64,000 nucleotides of DNA from Climacium dendroides (Eukaryota; Streptophyta; Bryopsida; Hypnales; Climaciaceae). The notes below the pieces were generated by a model. The model was not told the DNA's origin, did not search any database, and was given only the letters and a program-made list of their open reading frames with translations. The position numbers and the translations under genes were made by a program. Positions 35,810-47,400 of this stretch are shown here, one piece after another (position 1 is the first letter of the stretch; each line of letters opens with the position of its first letter). The stretch covers positions 32,545,029-32,609,028 of the forward strand of contig OX467083.1 of NCBI GenBank assembly GCA_950106755.1. Direction: 5' to 3'.

Positions 35810-38800
35810 ATGTCGTTACAACCAGGGATTTGCATGTTGCAGTCGAAGACGGGCAGCTTGTCCCAAGAAGTGATTCGGCAATGCTGGATCGCTGGTCCGA
35901 TGATTGGCGTCAACCTGCTGCAGTACTCCATCACGGTGTTGTCGGTCATGTTTGTGGGGCACCTCGGGGAAGTGGAGCTTGCCAGTGCCTCCATCGCCAC
36001 ATCTCTGGCTAGCGTTTTGGGCTACTACGTCTTGGTGAGCTTGTGCTGTAACTCAATCTTCACCTGTAAGCCTAGCATGACTGTTAGTGCTGTAGCACCA
36101 CTCCAGGCATTGTTCCTGCATGAATAATTGTGCGTATTAACAGCTTGTGGACTCTAGATTGGCGACGCTCTGGCAGCCAGCTGAGGCACGAGGTTTGTCG
36201 ATCTGCTCTCCTTAATTTGGAACTTGAGCTAGAATTGTTGAATCCCAGTACTAGCTACAGAATACGTACTTGCACTAGATTGGTTACAGCTCGATGCAAC
36301 ACCAAGTTTAGTCTTGGAAAGTCCGTTCTTGACTAACCTTGAGTAATCGCTTTTCAATGCTACAAGACCGGCTTTAATTTGGCAACTGCGGTGTTGGATG
36401 TGTCCTCTCGATCTGGTAGGGATTCTTTCAGAACATCTGTGATAATACGAACGAGTCCCAATCTAGTAGTGCAATGGTAATACCTACAGACGCATGAGGG
36501 AGACGTGAATGATGTGTTTCTGAACGTTCAGAGTAATTGAATCGGGAATCGCGCGCTAGATGAGACGTCTGGTAATATGCGAGGCTCCTCCTCTCTACTT
36601 TGAACTTCTGGTTGAGTCCCAGTCGAGAGTACTTGTACGTACGCTCACCAGTAGGATTGGTCGCAGACACTACTATTCAGAGTTCACCCAAACACTTTGT
36701 AATGCATGCTAACCATAACTGATCGATCTTGACGTTGTGATCAACACGTCCAGTTGGGCATGGGAAGCGCCCTGGAAACGCTGTGCGGACAAGCCTACGG
36801 CGCCAAGCAGCACCACATGCTGGGCGTCTACCTCCAACGAGCCTTTCTGGTCTTATTCACCACCTGCCTACCCCTGTCCTTCGGGTTCCTCTACATGTCG
36901 GACATTCTCCAACTCGTCGGACAGGAAGCCGAGATTGCCGATAAGGCAGGGGAGTACGCCTTGTACCTCTTGCCCGGCCTGTTCGGTTACGCGTTCTTGC
37001 AGCCCGTGGTGAAGTTCCTGCAAACGCAGAGCGTGGTGATCCCCATGCTGGTGTGCTCCGCCCTGACGCTCGTCATGCACGCAGCCATTCTCTACACGTT
37101 TATTTTCCTGTTCGGGTGGGGATTCCGAGGAGCGGCTATGGCCACCAGCTTGTCGTTCTGGATCAATGGTGTCGTGCTGGTTCTGTACGTGAAATTGTCT
37201 GGGGTGTGCAATGCAACGTGGAAGGGATTCTCCAGGGAGGCTTTGGACGATTTGTATGGGTTTCTCAAACTCGCGGTTCCTTCTTGTATCATGATCTGGT
37301 AAGCGCGCTCAACTGTTTGACCTGGGGAGCAGAGGGCTAGCTAGCTTATAGGGAGATCTATATATCAGTACTGGTAGCTCTCTCGCGTCAATTTCGTTGT
37401 ATTGGCACCTGGAAACGTAAACCTATCTATAACTTACCAGTCCCAAATTTGAGACGCTAGATGGCAGTTCTCACTCTCTAATATGAGTGAGCTGCATTGA
37501 GGAGACATTCTCACTCTCTAATACTAGGTGAGCTGCGTTGAGTTTTTGCTCTTGTTTATTGTCCCTTGACAAAATTTAATCAACTTTGTTTGCAGTTTGG
37601 AATATTGGGCTTTCGAGATTCTTGTGCTATCAGCGGGTCTTTTACCAAACGCCCAACTTGAGATCTCTACTTTGTCGGTCTGGTGGGTCTCCAAAGAATT
37701 AGCCTCCACTAATCGTATATCAATTTTCAGTTTTTCATGGACCAAGGTAATTGCACCTAATTGTGACATGTTTTCAAAATTGTCTCATCTAGATTCTTGC
37801 CTAAAATTTAACTCCAAAAAATGCACGCAAAAAGAATTTAGCTTGAATCCCCTTCAACTTCCAAATAAGATTCACCAATAATTTAGACAATTTAATAATG
37901 GGAACCAAACTAGAATGTTTACTTAGTCAATTCTAGGTGCATCTACCTTAGGTGACATGAAAACAAAGAAACTTAGAATCTCGTTATAAGAAATGACATG
38001 TTTAGCCACAAGAACAACTCAAAGCATATTATTTTCATAATGTGGCTTTACTTTCAAATTATTTGATACAAATTTAATGGAAAGGTTGGATCTTATTCAA
38101 AATTCATATATTAGATTACAAAGGTCTCAAATGAAAAACACCATACCACAAAAAAAAGAACAAAACTATGACATATAACCCTCTCCATATCCTATGCTTT
38201 ATATCTTGTGTATATCTTCATAATTGGTCTTCATTGAGGATAAGGTAACTACACCTATAATTGCACAAATAAGCAATTCATCATGGTTACTATTATTATA
38301 TTGAAAAACTTTTTGTGGGATCTTGTCGGAAGCCAAAAGGGGATTCTAGATTCTCTAAGAATACATTTTTTGAACACCAAATGAATAAACCATAAATTTT
38401 CAATGTGCTGAAAATAGAATTTAGAGTAACTAACCATAGACTCTTATGAATATTGAAAGTACATTTCAGACAAGAATCTAGCCTCTGCGATTGGAAGTGT
38501 GCGATTATAATGGTGTAGCTACCTTATGTGTCCACTCCTACCCTAAACCCTAAAACCCTACCCCAAATAATACACAAACCGTCCAAAGTGTTTTCTAATG
38601 AAAAAGTAGTTACCCCTGGTTTGCTGTACTGTTTCCCCTTGCAATAGAAATTGCCCATGTGTTACACACACGTAAAAAAATAAAAAAATAAAAAAAGTGT
38701 TTACTAATTAAGGTCCTCAACCACCAATATTTGTATTGCAGCATAACTATGACCACATTAAACTACATGATACCCTTTGGGCTCAGTGCTGCTGCAAGGT

Positions 38801-41800
38801 ATGTCACCTTCCCTTGTTTCTTCATCTCTCCCTGACTATTTGTGCATTATCCAGGTTTGAGAGGCTCATAGCAATTCACATTAAAATCATGGCAATGGTG
38901 AAATTAAATGGTATTCATTAGCATGGGAAAAAATTTATTACTTGATCTGTTTGCGAGTTCAAGAGAGGTCAATGATAATTTATGTCAAATGGGAAGTACA
39001 CAAGGATTCGTCAAACAAAACATAGACTTTGAAACTATGTGGCACCATTAATTACCCCTTCAACATGTTGAGATCCACAAGTGGCCAATGGATGGCTTTC
39101 TAGAGTACCAAAGAAATGATTGAAGAATGCACCTATTGGATCATAAATTGTTTTCGGTGAAGTACCTTGGTTGTAGGTCTCATCTTTGCAAGGTTAAATA
39201 ATGAGAGTCTTTTGTAATAATGAAAATACGAGACCTATAGCCAAGGCATGTTGTCATAAACAATATAATTTTTGGACCAATGGGTTGCATTTTTTGTTTT
39301 TGGAAAGTCAACCATCAACCACTTGTTGAACCTCATCGTCCTTCTAGGGTTAATTAACAATATGGTACAGGGTACCTATTTGGGACAACCGCCTTCTAAT
39401 GGCTTAGTAGGATAACCTATAGTAGACAATCATTGAAAAAGATTCTCTCTTTTCACCTTCTTGTCCACTCATCTCTCTTCCCTCTTTGATTAGGGAGAAG
39501 TTCCAAAGCTAATTGTTATAGGTGAGTATGAGACCGAGATAGATCTGAATGAAAAGTCTACATTTATATTCAATAAAATATCCATTCTTGAGAGGAAATA
39601 AAATCCTTCTTTTTCATCCTTGGCCTCATTCTTATTTCTACACATATTGAACTCAATTTCTCAACGAATGCCCCATATCCTATAGGTTGAAATGCTAAAG
39701 TTATCCGTTATAGGTACCTCTACCTTAATCCATAAATGCGGTGGATTTTTTTGCTAATGAATGACAAAGAATCTTTCTATGTGGAATAGAAGTGCAACTA
39801 TTCATCCTCCAAATTTTGTATAGAAAGGAGATGTCTTCTACAGTGGTTTGACTTCCAATGAATTCTTTTGGATTTTCTTAAACCGATGATATTCACAATA
39901 TAAAATGGATGATTTTTACGATCACCAATCTGTCCTTTAATCCTTAACCCCTAAAGGACCATTGTCCATGTAGAAGACAAATGGGATTTTGAATAGGTAC
40001 CTATGGGCTGAATTTTTGTCAAGATTTTTTTGAAACTTTTTTTGAAGATAGAAAAATTAATTAGCTTTGTAGAAATATAATTTTTTCAATTGTTGCGTGG
40101 GAACAAGAATTATGCCCAAATAAGCTCAAAATGAGGGAGAAGGGGCAGCAAAAAAATTCAAAATTTAAAATTTTTTTGAATTTTTTTTCTCATATATTAT
40201 ATTTTTGTCTACATGGAAAGTTTTGATTCATTCCCTTTGAATTTGTTATGAGATAATTATGGACAATCTTGTTTTGGGGGCAATTAGAGCATTTTTTTGA
40301 AAAAATAACTTATAGGATTCATTTCTAAATGCAATTTTTACAATTAAAAAAAAATTCCACATGGTTTAGTTTGCTTCCTAGAACAATCTCACTATTGGGA
40401 TTAGTGTGTTGATTTTCCTTCCATTTCACATCTACTTCTACTTAATAATTTTTTAAAGAATAAAAATTAAGTTTTTTTTAATTTTTATTTTCTCTTGGCT
40501 AGACTCTCAACTCAATTCTCCACAATAGAGATTTAAAGCTCAACACTATGTAGTGCAAAAAATTTAGTTTCAAAAGGTTCAAAGTCAAATAATCTAATCC
40601 CACAATGTGTTGAAATTTTTTTTTTCACTTTAATTGAAGATATCTTGCAATTTGTGCAGTCAAAATTTTTGAAATTTTTTCCACACATTCTCATACTAGT
40701 TAGGTATAAGATCCCATGGTTATATGTGCAAGAAAAACAATTCTCAAATTTTTTTTATTCTTTGCTATAGAAATGGCAATTTTGAGTGTTTTTTGGGCAA
40801 AAAAAAAGCCTTCGTCCTTTAGGGGTTAAAGGATAAACCAGTCACCCTGGAAATCATCCGTTTGGGTACCGTGTAAATTGTTGGCTTCAAAAAATGAAAA
40901 AGCACTCATTAGAAGACAAACTACTATAGAAGACCTTCCCTTTTCACACCCAATTTGGAAGATGAATAGTTGCACTTCTACCCTACATGGAAAGATTCTT
41001 TGTCATTCATCAGCCAAAGAACATCCTCCACAACATTTATGGGTTAAGGGAGAATATCTTCCACGTCGTTTATGGGTTAAGGAAGAATATCCTCCATGTC
41101 GTTTATAGGTTAAGGGAGAACATCTTCCATGACGTTTATGGGTTAAGGATTAAAATCTTTTCTTTGCATGCACCATTTTCAAAGAAGTATTTTCATGACT
41201 CCGAACACTTTTTTTTATTTAGTTTTTTTTATATTTTTAAATCCTACTTCCCTTAGTGAGATTTTTTTGCAAATGCAGCACCCGGGTGTCCAATGAGCTG
41301 GGTGCTGGAAACGCGGGAGCAGCCAAGGACGCAGTGCGCGTAGTCATGAGCATGTCTGGTTTTCAAGCTTGCATTGTGAGCTCCTTGCTCGTGAGCTTCC
41401 GCTCCCAATTGGGCTGGTTGTTCAGCAACGATGCTGAAGTGGTGCATCATGTGGAAACTTTCATGCCATTTGTGGCGTGCATTGCACTGTTGGATGGAAT
41501 TCAAGGCGTTCTTTCTGGTACGAGTTTTTCCCCTTCCTGGAGTGCCAAAAGTATGGTGGAATCACCTAAAACCGTCCATATAAGCAATTCAACATAGTTG
41601 GGGGTACCTTTTCCTTTAAATAATATTTTTGTAATATTAGTAAGCAAAAATTATGAATATTGAAGAAAAAAATAGATTTTTTGGATGTGGTATGTAATTT
41701 CTATGATTTTTCAAAGTACTAGTTCTATAAACCACTTAAATTGTCAGGTAGATGGATCCTAACTCAAAATATGCAAAAATCAATAGTCAACAAATTAGAG

Positions 41801-44800
41801 TTAAGTGTGTGTCCTTCAAATGCATTAACAAATCAAAATTAAATATTTGAAAGACACATTAATAAAAATTTAGGGATACATTTAGTGGTAGTCTAGGATA
41901 TAAGAATGGGAACAAAGATGGTTTGGGATGCTTCTACCTTACTCTACATGAAGGTCAGATTGATTTTGGCATAAATTAAGTCATTTTTGTAAAAGAAAGT
42001 GCCACATGTCATCTTGTGAATGGTGTGAGGTGACATGGCCCCCTGAAAATCTAACATGGAAATTCAATTTCATCGTCTAAGTGCCAATTAAATCAAATGC
42101 CATAGTTGCCGCTTATAAGAGTTGAAATGAATCATCTAGGAATCTTCGAGATAATAAATATTCACTAAAGAAAATAAAATCATGTCATACATTATTTTAG
42201 CAACAAAAGTATGGTTTGAAAATCACTACAATTAGAAATTGAACTTCAATGTGGGCTTTTTAATTTAATGAAATGCTGAACAATTTTTTTTGGTTATTGT
42301 CATTATGAATATATTTTAAAAGTGGCAACAAGTGCATAGAACTATATATTTGTTGTTGACATTTAATACTATAAAATTATTCAAATTGACACAAGAGTTA
42401 TCATCCTAATGAATTAGAATGACATTGTTAATTAATGTTGATTCAAATAATTAACCCCTAAAGGATGAGAATGTTTTTTTTTTGTTGCAATACAAAAATT
42501 ATGGGTAGGTACATGTGACTAGAGATTTTTATTTTTTGGGCTGAAATTTTAATAGAAGTTGGGGACAAGGAATATCTTTCATATGCACCAAATTTCATGA
42601 CATTTGAAAATATGAGTCAAAAGTTATGGTCAAATACGTTACTTTTTTCCTTGGTTGGGCAATTTGGGCAAATCAGTAAAAATCATAATTTTTGAAAACA
42701 AAAATTTGAAATTGGTTTGTTAGAGTTATATATGTATTTGGAAAGCTTTGAATCATTCCATTTTGATCAATGAGATGAAAGTTATGAGCAATTTTTGTTT
42801 GCGGGCAGTTATGGATTCTCTACTCTACAATAAACTTTGAAGTCTTTTATCTTACTCAATTTTCAATATTTTTTGAAAAAAATAAAATCATAGGATGTAG
42901 ATTGTTTATTACAACATTTCAACCTTTGGGATTGGCATTTTTCAATTCCATAACAAAATTCTTAACATTTTTGGATTTTGAATCATTCTCTACTTTTTTC
43001 TCCTTTTTTTTTTTTTCCTATATGTTGTATAATTCCAAATGATGTGAAAATTTTCAAGTATGTAGCCAACTTGTTTAGGAAAAAGAATCCAAAGAAGAAC
43101 CACCATTTTAGACATTTTTTTTTATAGAAAAGTGAGCTTGTGAAGTGCAGCTTCCTTGTTTTCCATAAGACCCAAAAAATGATTTTTGTAGATTTGAATG
43201 CTTATATCTTGCAATCCACGCCATGGAAATTTCTGAAATTTTTACCACATGTTCTAAAGTTAGCATACTACAAGATCCTATGGTTTCATGTGTCCAAAAA
43301 CTTTTTTTTGGGAAATTTGGTACTTGTATGTGAAATGGCAGTTTTGGAGCATTTTCACTGAAAACATAGTCAAGGAACTTTAGGGGTTGAGAATCACCTT
43401 AAACTGAGTAAATTCAATTTGTGGCAAGCATTATCAAGGATTTGAAAGTTCTCATTTTTAATGACATAAAAGTGACAAATTGCAATAAAGTTGGATAAAA
43501 CCAATATTTGATTATAATATACAAGAGTTATAAGAGGTGGCAAACTTAAGTTGAATTGATAGATTCTCTAAACCTATGTCCCATTTGCAATATTCAAACC
43601 TTAAAAGAGAGTGTAACAAGCATCTATTTCTTCTTTGTTTTTTCTTGGACTCCTTTTTGAAAATATGCTTTAATCTGGGTGATCCTACTTAAGTACAACC
43701 TGCAACATCATAATATTCTAAGTTGCTCTACATATCATTATTTATTAATCCTGGAAAGATGATGACCTGTGATTAAGGTAGTCACTCAAAAATGACCTAA
43801 AAATTTATTCTTGGACCAATAGATGCATTCTTCATTATTTTTATATGATTTTCTTTTCCACATGAACATCTTTAAAACCATCATCATCATGGGTTTGTAA
43901 ATTCCACTGTCTTACCAATTTCATGGTGTCTGGACAGGTGTTGCAAGAGGTTGTGGGCGGCAGAAGTTGGGAGCTTACATCAACTTCTGCACATTTTATG
44001 TCATTGGAGTCCCAACTGCTCTACTACTTGCTTTTTATTTCAAGCTCGGTGCGCGAGTAAGCACCTCCATCCAGACCTGATATCTGCATTGAAAATGACA
44101 AACTTATTTTTGTTTATTTTTTGAAACAAATGAAACAGAATTCCATGATAAGCTTATTTTTATTTTCAAGTGGTATTGGCATATGGCAGCTTTTAGGAAT
44201 TCTACCAACTAAAAGTGGTGCCAAGAGGGGAAAAAAAAAAATAAGATGCTCATCAAGAGCTTTTCTAGAATGCTACAAATGTTTTAACTCCTAAAGGTCT
44301 AAATACTGTTTTCTGGCAACATAGCAATTTGGGTCAACATAGCAATTATGGAGAGTAATAAGTTGTAGGATCTACAAATTTTTTGTGTAAAAAGTTTGAA
44401 AAATGAAATCCAACCATTTGGAAAGAGTTGAAATATTTCTTTTGAAAATTCAAGTGATTTGATATTGCATTTGGTAAGATTTCTTATTTTGAAATTTTAG
44501 GAGGGTGTACTTTAACAAATTAACTAAAGGATACTACAATTGGATTTGTCAATGAATAAATATAAATGAAGATTTTAGCCTTGCTTTGGACTTAAGTACT
44601 TTGAAGTAGCCATTTTGGACCTAAAAACATTAAATACCTTTTAGGGATTAACTGGAAGGCTAGAATGTTTTTCAAGAAAAAATGTCAGAAAACTGAAGCT
44701 AAAACAAGAGAGCCATTCATTTTTTAGTACATTGACTAAAATTGAAAGTAAATAAATAGAAAGAATTGAACCATAAATACAAAAGTGTAGTATAACATTA

Positions 44801-46609
44801 AAGAAATCTGTAGGAAAATTTTTAGAGCATTTAACCTTGTGGATTGAAAAATTATAATGTTTGACCTGAGAGATAAGGTCAACATATTTTAAGCCCTTGA
44901 TGATTATGCTCAAATTTTGTTCAAATAAAATTAGTTCAAATTTTAATCATTTTGAGTGAAATTTTGCTCACGATGAATTTGTGTCTTTTCATCATTGAGT
45001 TTCAAAATCTTCTTAGATATACTCATGCAAAATTTCAGAAGATAATATGGGGTCTAGTTTACTCTAAATCACCTTGCAATACAAGGAGGTCAATAAGCGA
45101 ATTAGCAACTTGCTTGTCATTTTTTGATAATATTCAAATGCATTAAGGAAATTTATATTTGAAATATAAAATTATAAACTATTTAAATACAAATATTTGG
45201 AATATGTAGGAAAAATTTCAAGAAATTTGTAATTACAAATTTCAAGATAATATTGTTTGAAGTTAGAAGAATTTATTTTTTCACAAACTTACTTGGTGGG
45301 GTAGTAGAGTTTGATCCTTCTTGGTATGAGATTTTTGGACTAAATTTAGTTTTTTTTACAATTACACACTAAATCATGTTAATTACCAACATGCAAATTT
45401 TTGAAATACATGAGGAATTTAGCAAAAGTTGCCCAAACTACCTCTACTACCTAATTTGGGGAGGGGGGCATCATAACTTTTGATTTGGGCATCTAATTGG
45501 AAGTTTTTTTTATTCCCATGAAGTGAGTGATTGAATGTTCCCATCTTGTGTCAAAATTTTGAAAGTATATGTTAGAATTTGAATTCATATGACCCTCCCC
45601 GAGTTTTCAATCCTTGGGTGTTAATACACATCTAAATTGTTGCATAGTTTTTCTTGGTAGACAAAGGCAAATGTGGAATAGTACCATGCAATTATACTGC
45701 AACCAAGGGCCTGATAACCTAAGTATTGATGTGCAGGGCCTCTTCATAGGTTTGCTTTGTGGATTAGGCACACAAATGCTTACACTCTCCATTATGACAT
45801 TGCGAACCGACTGGGACAAACAGGTAACTTAACTTACATATGAAAATAACATGCTTAAGGTAGTCTGCTCTAAAAGCAACCTTTGAAGAGCTGATTGCAT
45901 TTGGGGGAAGCTAAACTCCTTGAAACAATTTTCAGCACATTTTCGTAGGAAGAAAAAGTGGAATTGGCATCTAACCCAAGTGGTTTTCTATTTTTTGGAC
46001 CTTTATTGAATTAGTTACAAATTTTTGAAGTTGAAATGCAAGCAGTCACTAAATTAAAGAATCCCCACTTGACATGTACATTTTTGGTACATTAAAGAAA
46101 GCAAAATGTACCTTCTATGTCGCTTTTAAAGTGAGGGCACTTTTTGAGCACCGACCCCCCTCCTTGTATATACTTGAATACTTAGATGTTTTTGTATAGG
46201 GCAATCACCGAGATGGAGGGAATTCTGAAAGCAAATAGGCTGATGAGGAGGGCAAAGCCCAATGAGGAATGCTTATTTATTCTCAAAATTCCTAACAACA
46301 AGGAGATTGGCTAATGTAAATACGCGTATAGAAATGGATGAAATATGTGATCGATGAATGAAAAATTCATAAATATCAACTATATGGACTTCACGCACTA
46401 GAAGGGGATTACATTTCTTTGTGTGGGGTACGGTTGATTTATGGAGGGAGAACAAAATTTCTGCAACTTGTTGAACAAGGTGTGTGTTGTGAGTGCAGGT
46501 CCAGGTTGCATTTGAGCGTGTGCAAAGTCATGAACATGAGAACCTGGAAGGCTTGAAGAAGCCTTCCAATGATTTTGTGCAAGTCCAAGTATTGGTTCTT
46601 AACCCCTGA
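35810..46609 (+). CDS. DETOX/MATE family efflux transporter
   Basis: MATE proteins are membrane antiporters exporting metabolites, toxins or citrate; the plant DETOX subfamily usually has 12 membrane segments and about 480-500 residues. Exons: 35810-36034, 36754-37298, 37596-37682, 38742-38798, 41279-41517, 43938-44056, 45737-45823, 46499-46609. All have GT-AG ends and compatible phases, giving about 489 aa. Family landmarks appear in order: MFVGHLGEVELA in exon 1, ETLCGQAYGAK and LPGLFGYAFLQP in exon 2, LEYWAFEILVLSAG in exon 3, STRVSNELGAGN in exon 5, GCGRQKLGAYIN in exon 6, DWDKQVQVAFERVQ across exons 7-8. Exon 2 is markedly GC-rich. Introns 4-6 contain TTAA-bounded MITEs, and the stop codon is inside another, so the last residues (LNP) come from a transposon end. 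An alternative last exon at 46200-46238 is weaker. The substrate cannot be predicted. Confidence 0.92.
38541..38564. repeat. Short telomere-type repeat in MATE intron 3
   Basis: Two CCCTAAA units and one degenerate unit in a row, containing the telo-box AAACCCTAA. Plant telomere repeats of this length occur widely in introns and promoters. Confidence 0.6.
39738..39947 (-). mobile_element. Dispersed repeat R, copy 5
   Basis: Inverted relative to copy 6. It contains GAATGACAAAGAATC and GAAGTGCAACTATTCATC, the inverse of the family core. It ends at the TTAA (39944-39947) that also bounds the MITE at 39948. Confidence 0.6.
39948..40825. mobile_element. TTAA-bounded MITE, copy C
   Basis: 878 bp between TTAA 39944-39947 and TTAA 40826-40829. 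The termini are CCCCTAAAGGACCA and TCGTCCTTTAGGGG, a near-perfect inverted pair. The interior matches 6495-7300. It lies in MATE intron 4, exactly between the inverted R copies 5 and 6. TTAA duplication with CCCT-type ends is the pattern of piggyBac-like elements; no transposase is encoded. Confidence 0.8.
40826..41155 (+). mobile_element. Dispersed repeat R, copy 6
   Basis: Starts at the shared TTAA, contains GAAGATGAATAGTTGCACTT and TTCTTTGTCATTCATC, and runs into a 33-bp tandem array. It lies in MATE intron 4. Confidence 0.6.
41018..41149 (+). repeat. 33-bp minisatellite, four units
   Basis: Units 41018-41050, 41051-41083, 41084-41116 and 41117-41149, each containing a TCCWYGTCGTTTATGGGTTA-type core. 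It is an amplification of the tail of repeat R, seen once at the end of copy 4 (about 35690-35716). Intronic; copy number may vary. Confidence 0.8.
42455..43386. mobile_element. TTAA-bounded MITE, copy D
   Basis: 932 bp between TTAA (42451-42454) and TTGA (43387-43390, one base changed). Termini CCCCTAAAGGATGAGA and AAGGAACTTTAGGGG. It lies in MATE intron 5. Minus- and plus-strand frames inside are short and unlike any transposase. Confidence 0.8.
44288..44647. mobile_element. TTAA-bounded MITE, copy E (short)
   Basis: 360 bp between TTAA (44284-44287) and TTAA (44648-44651), with termini CTCCTAAAGGTC and ACCTTTTAGGGA. The right half matches the right end of copy B. It is an internally deleted member in MATE intron 6. 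Confidence 0.75.
44652..45089. mobile_element. TTAA-bounded element, family F, copy 1
   Basis: Begins at the same TTAA that ends copy E and finishes CCTTGCAATACAAGGAGG before TCAA (45090-45093). It aligns with 46603-46993, including GGATTGAAARATTATAA. The right end is itself a small hairpin. It lies in MATE intron 6. Confidence 0.6.
45950..46160 (+). repeat. Dispersed repeat shared with 53875-54085
   Basis: Shares TTGGCATCTAACC, GAATTAGTTA and a TACATTGGAAAG/TACATTAAAGAAAG-type block followed by AAAATGTACCT, in the same order as at 53875-54085. This copy is within MATE intron 7. No coding potential. Confidence 0.55.
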
Positions 46610-46993
46610 AGGACCGAGTTTTTTTTTCAAAAGAGACATTGTCAAAAACTATGGTTTTTTGGTATGTTATTCAAAATTCAAAATTGAATTTTTTTTTTAA
46701 CTTCAACCATACAATACTGAAGTAAAGGTTTGAACAAAGTGTGGAAAAATTTCAGCCCATTTGATTGCATGGATTGAAAGATTATAACATTTGAAGTGAA
46801 AAAAAGAAAACTTCTTTTCATTCCTGCAAAATATGGTCAACAGACTTTGGGCACTCTTGGAGTACAAATTTTGCTATATACAAAAATGAGAATTTAAAGC
46901 ATTCATAAGTATATGATGTTGGGTTCACCTGAAATTTTTTAAAAGCAACTGAGATGTTTAGCTCATACTAAATCACCTTGCAATGCAAGGAGG
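46603..46993. mobile_element. TTAA-bounded element, family F, copy 2, supplying the MATE stop codon
   Basis: 391 bp between TTAA 46599-46602 and TTAA 46994-46997. It starts CCCCTGAAGGACCGAG and ends CCTTGCAATGCAAGGAGG. The TGA of the MATE reading frame (46607-46609) lies in its first bases, and the Asn codon overlaps the TTAA itself. The MATE polyadenylation region is therefore inside or beyond this element. Confidence 0.7.
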
Positions 46994-47400
46994 TTAACCC
47001 CTTTAGGATGTGGAGACCCTGCCTGGGCCTCGGTCTCCAGTATTTGACATTTTTATGGTAGTTCGCTTACGTATTGGACAAAACATGAAACTAGAAACAC
47101 TTTGGCAAAGTTGTAGAGCTAATTATGAGATTAAAAAATAAAAATAAGAAATTAGTGGGTGGAAACTATGCCCACGTAAAGAGCATGTTCTACGTATTCA
47201 CAGTGAATACATAGTCTTTCCTGTAGAAGGCATGGTGTCAGGTGTACACTAACACTATGTATGCATACATCTTTGGGACTGGCAAGAACAGTCACGAGTA
47301 GTTTCCAGTTGTAGAGGTTGTGTGTTGGCAGGTAGGTTTCACGTAGATTCTTCAATGTATTTGCTTGAAACTCTAATTTATCAAAGTATGGACATTTTTT
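46994..47400. mobile_element. Possible further TTAA element start
   Basis: The TTAA closing the previous element is followed by CCCCTTTAGGATG, again a family-like terminus, and then by GGAGACC...GGTCTCC (a 7-bp stem). The right end was not found. Confidence 0.35.

Noticed and set aside
35473..36012. 179-codon plus-strand frame covering MATE exon 1
   Set aside because: Exon 1 of the transporter is read in another frame with clear MATE motifs; this frame merely joins repeat R to an out-of-frame reading.
46200..46238. Alternative last exon of the MATE gene
   Set aside because: It has an acceptor and keeps phase but gives a short tail unlike the family. The exon at 46499 continues the usual ERV-type MATE C-terminus, so it is preferred.
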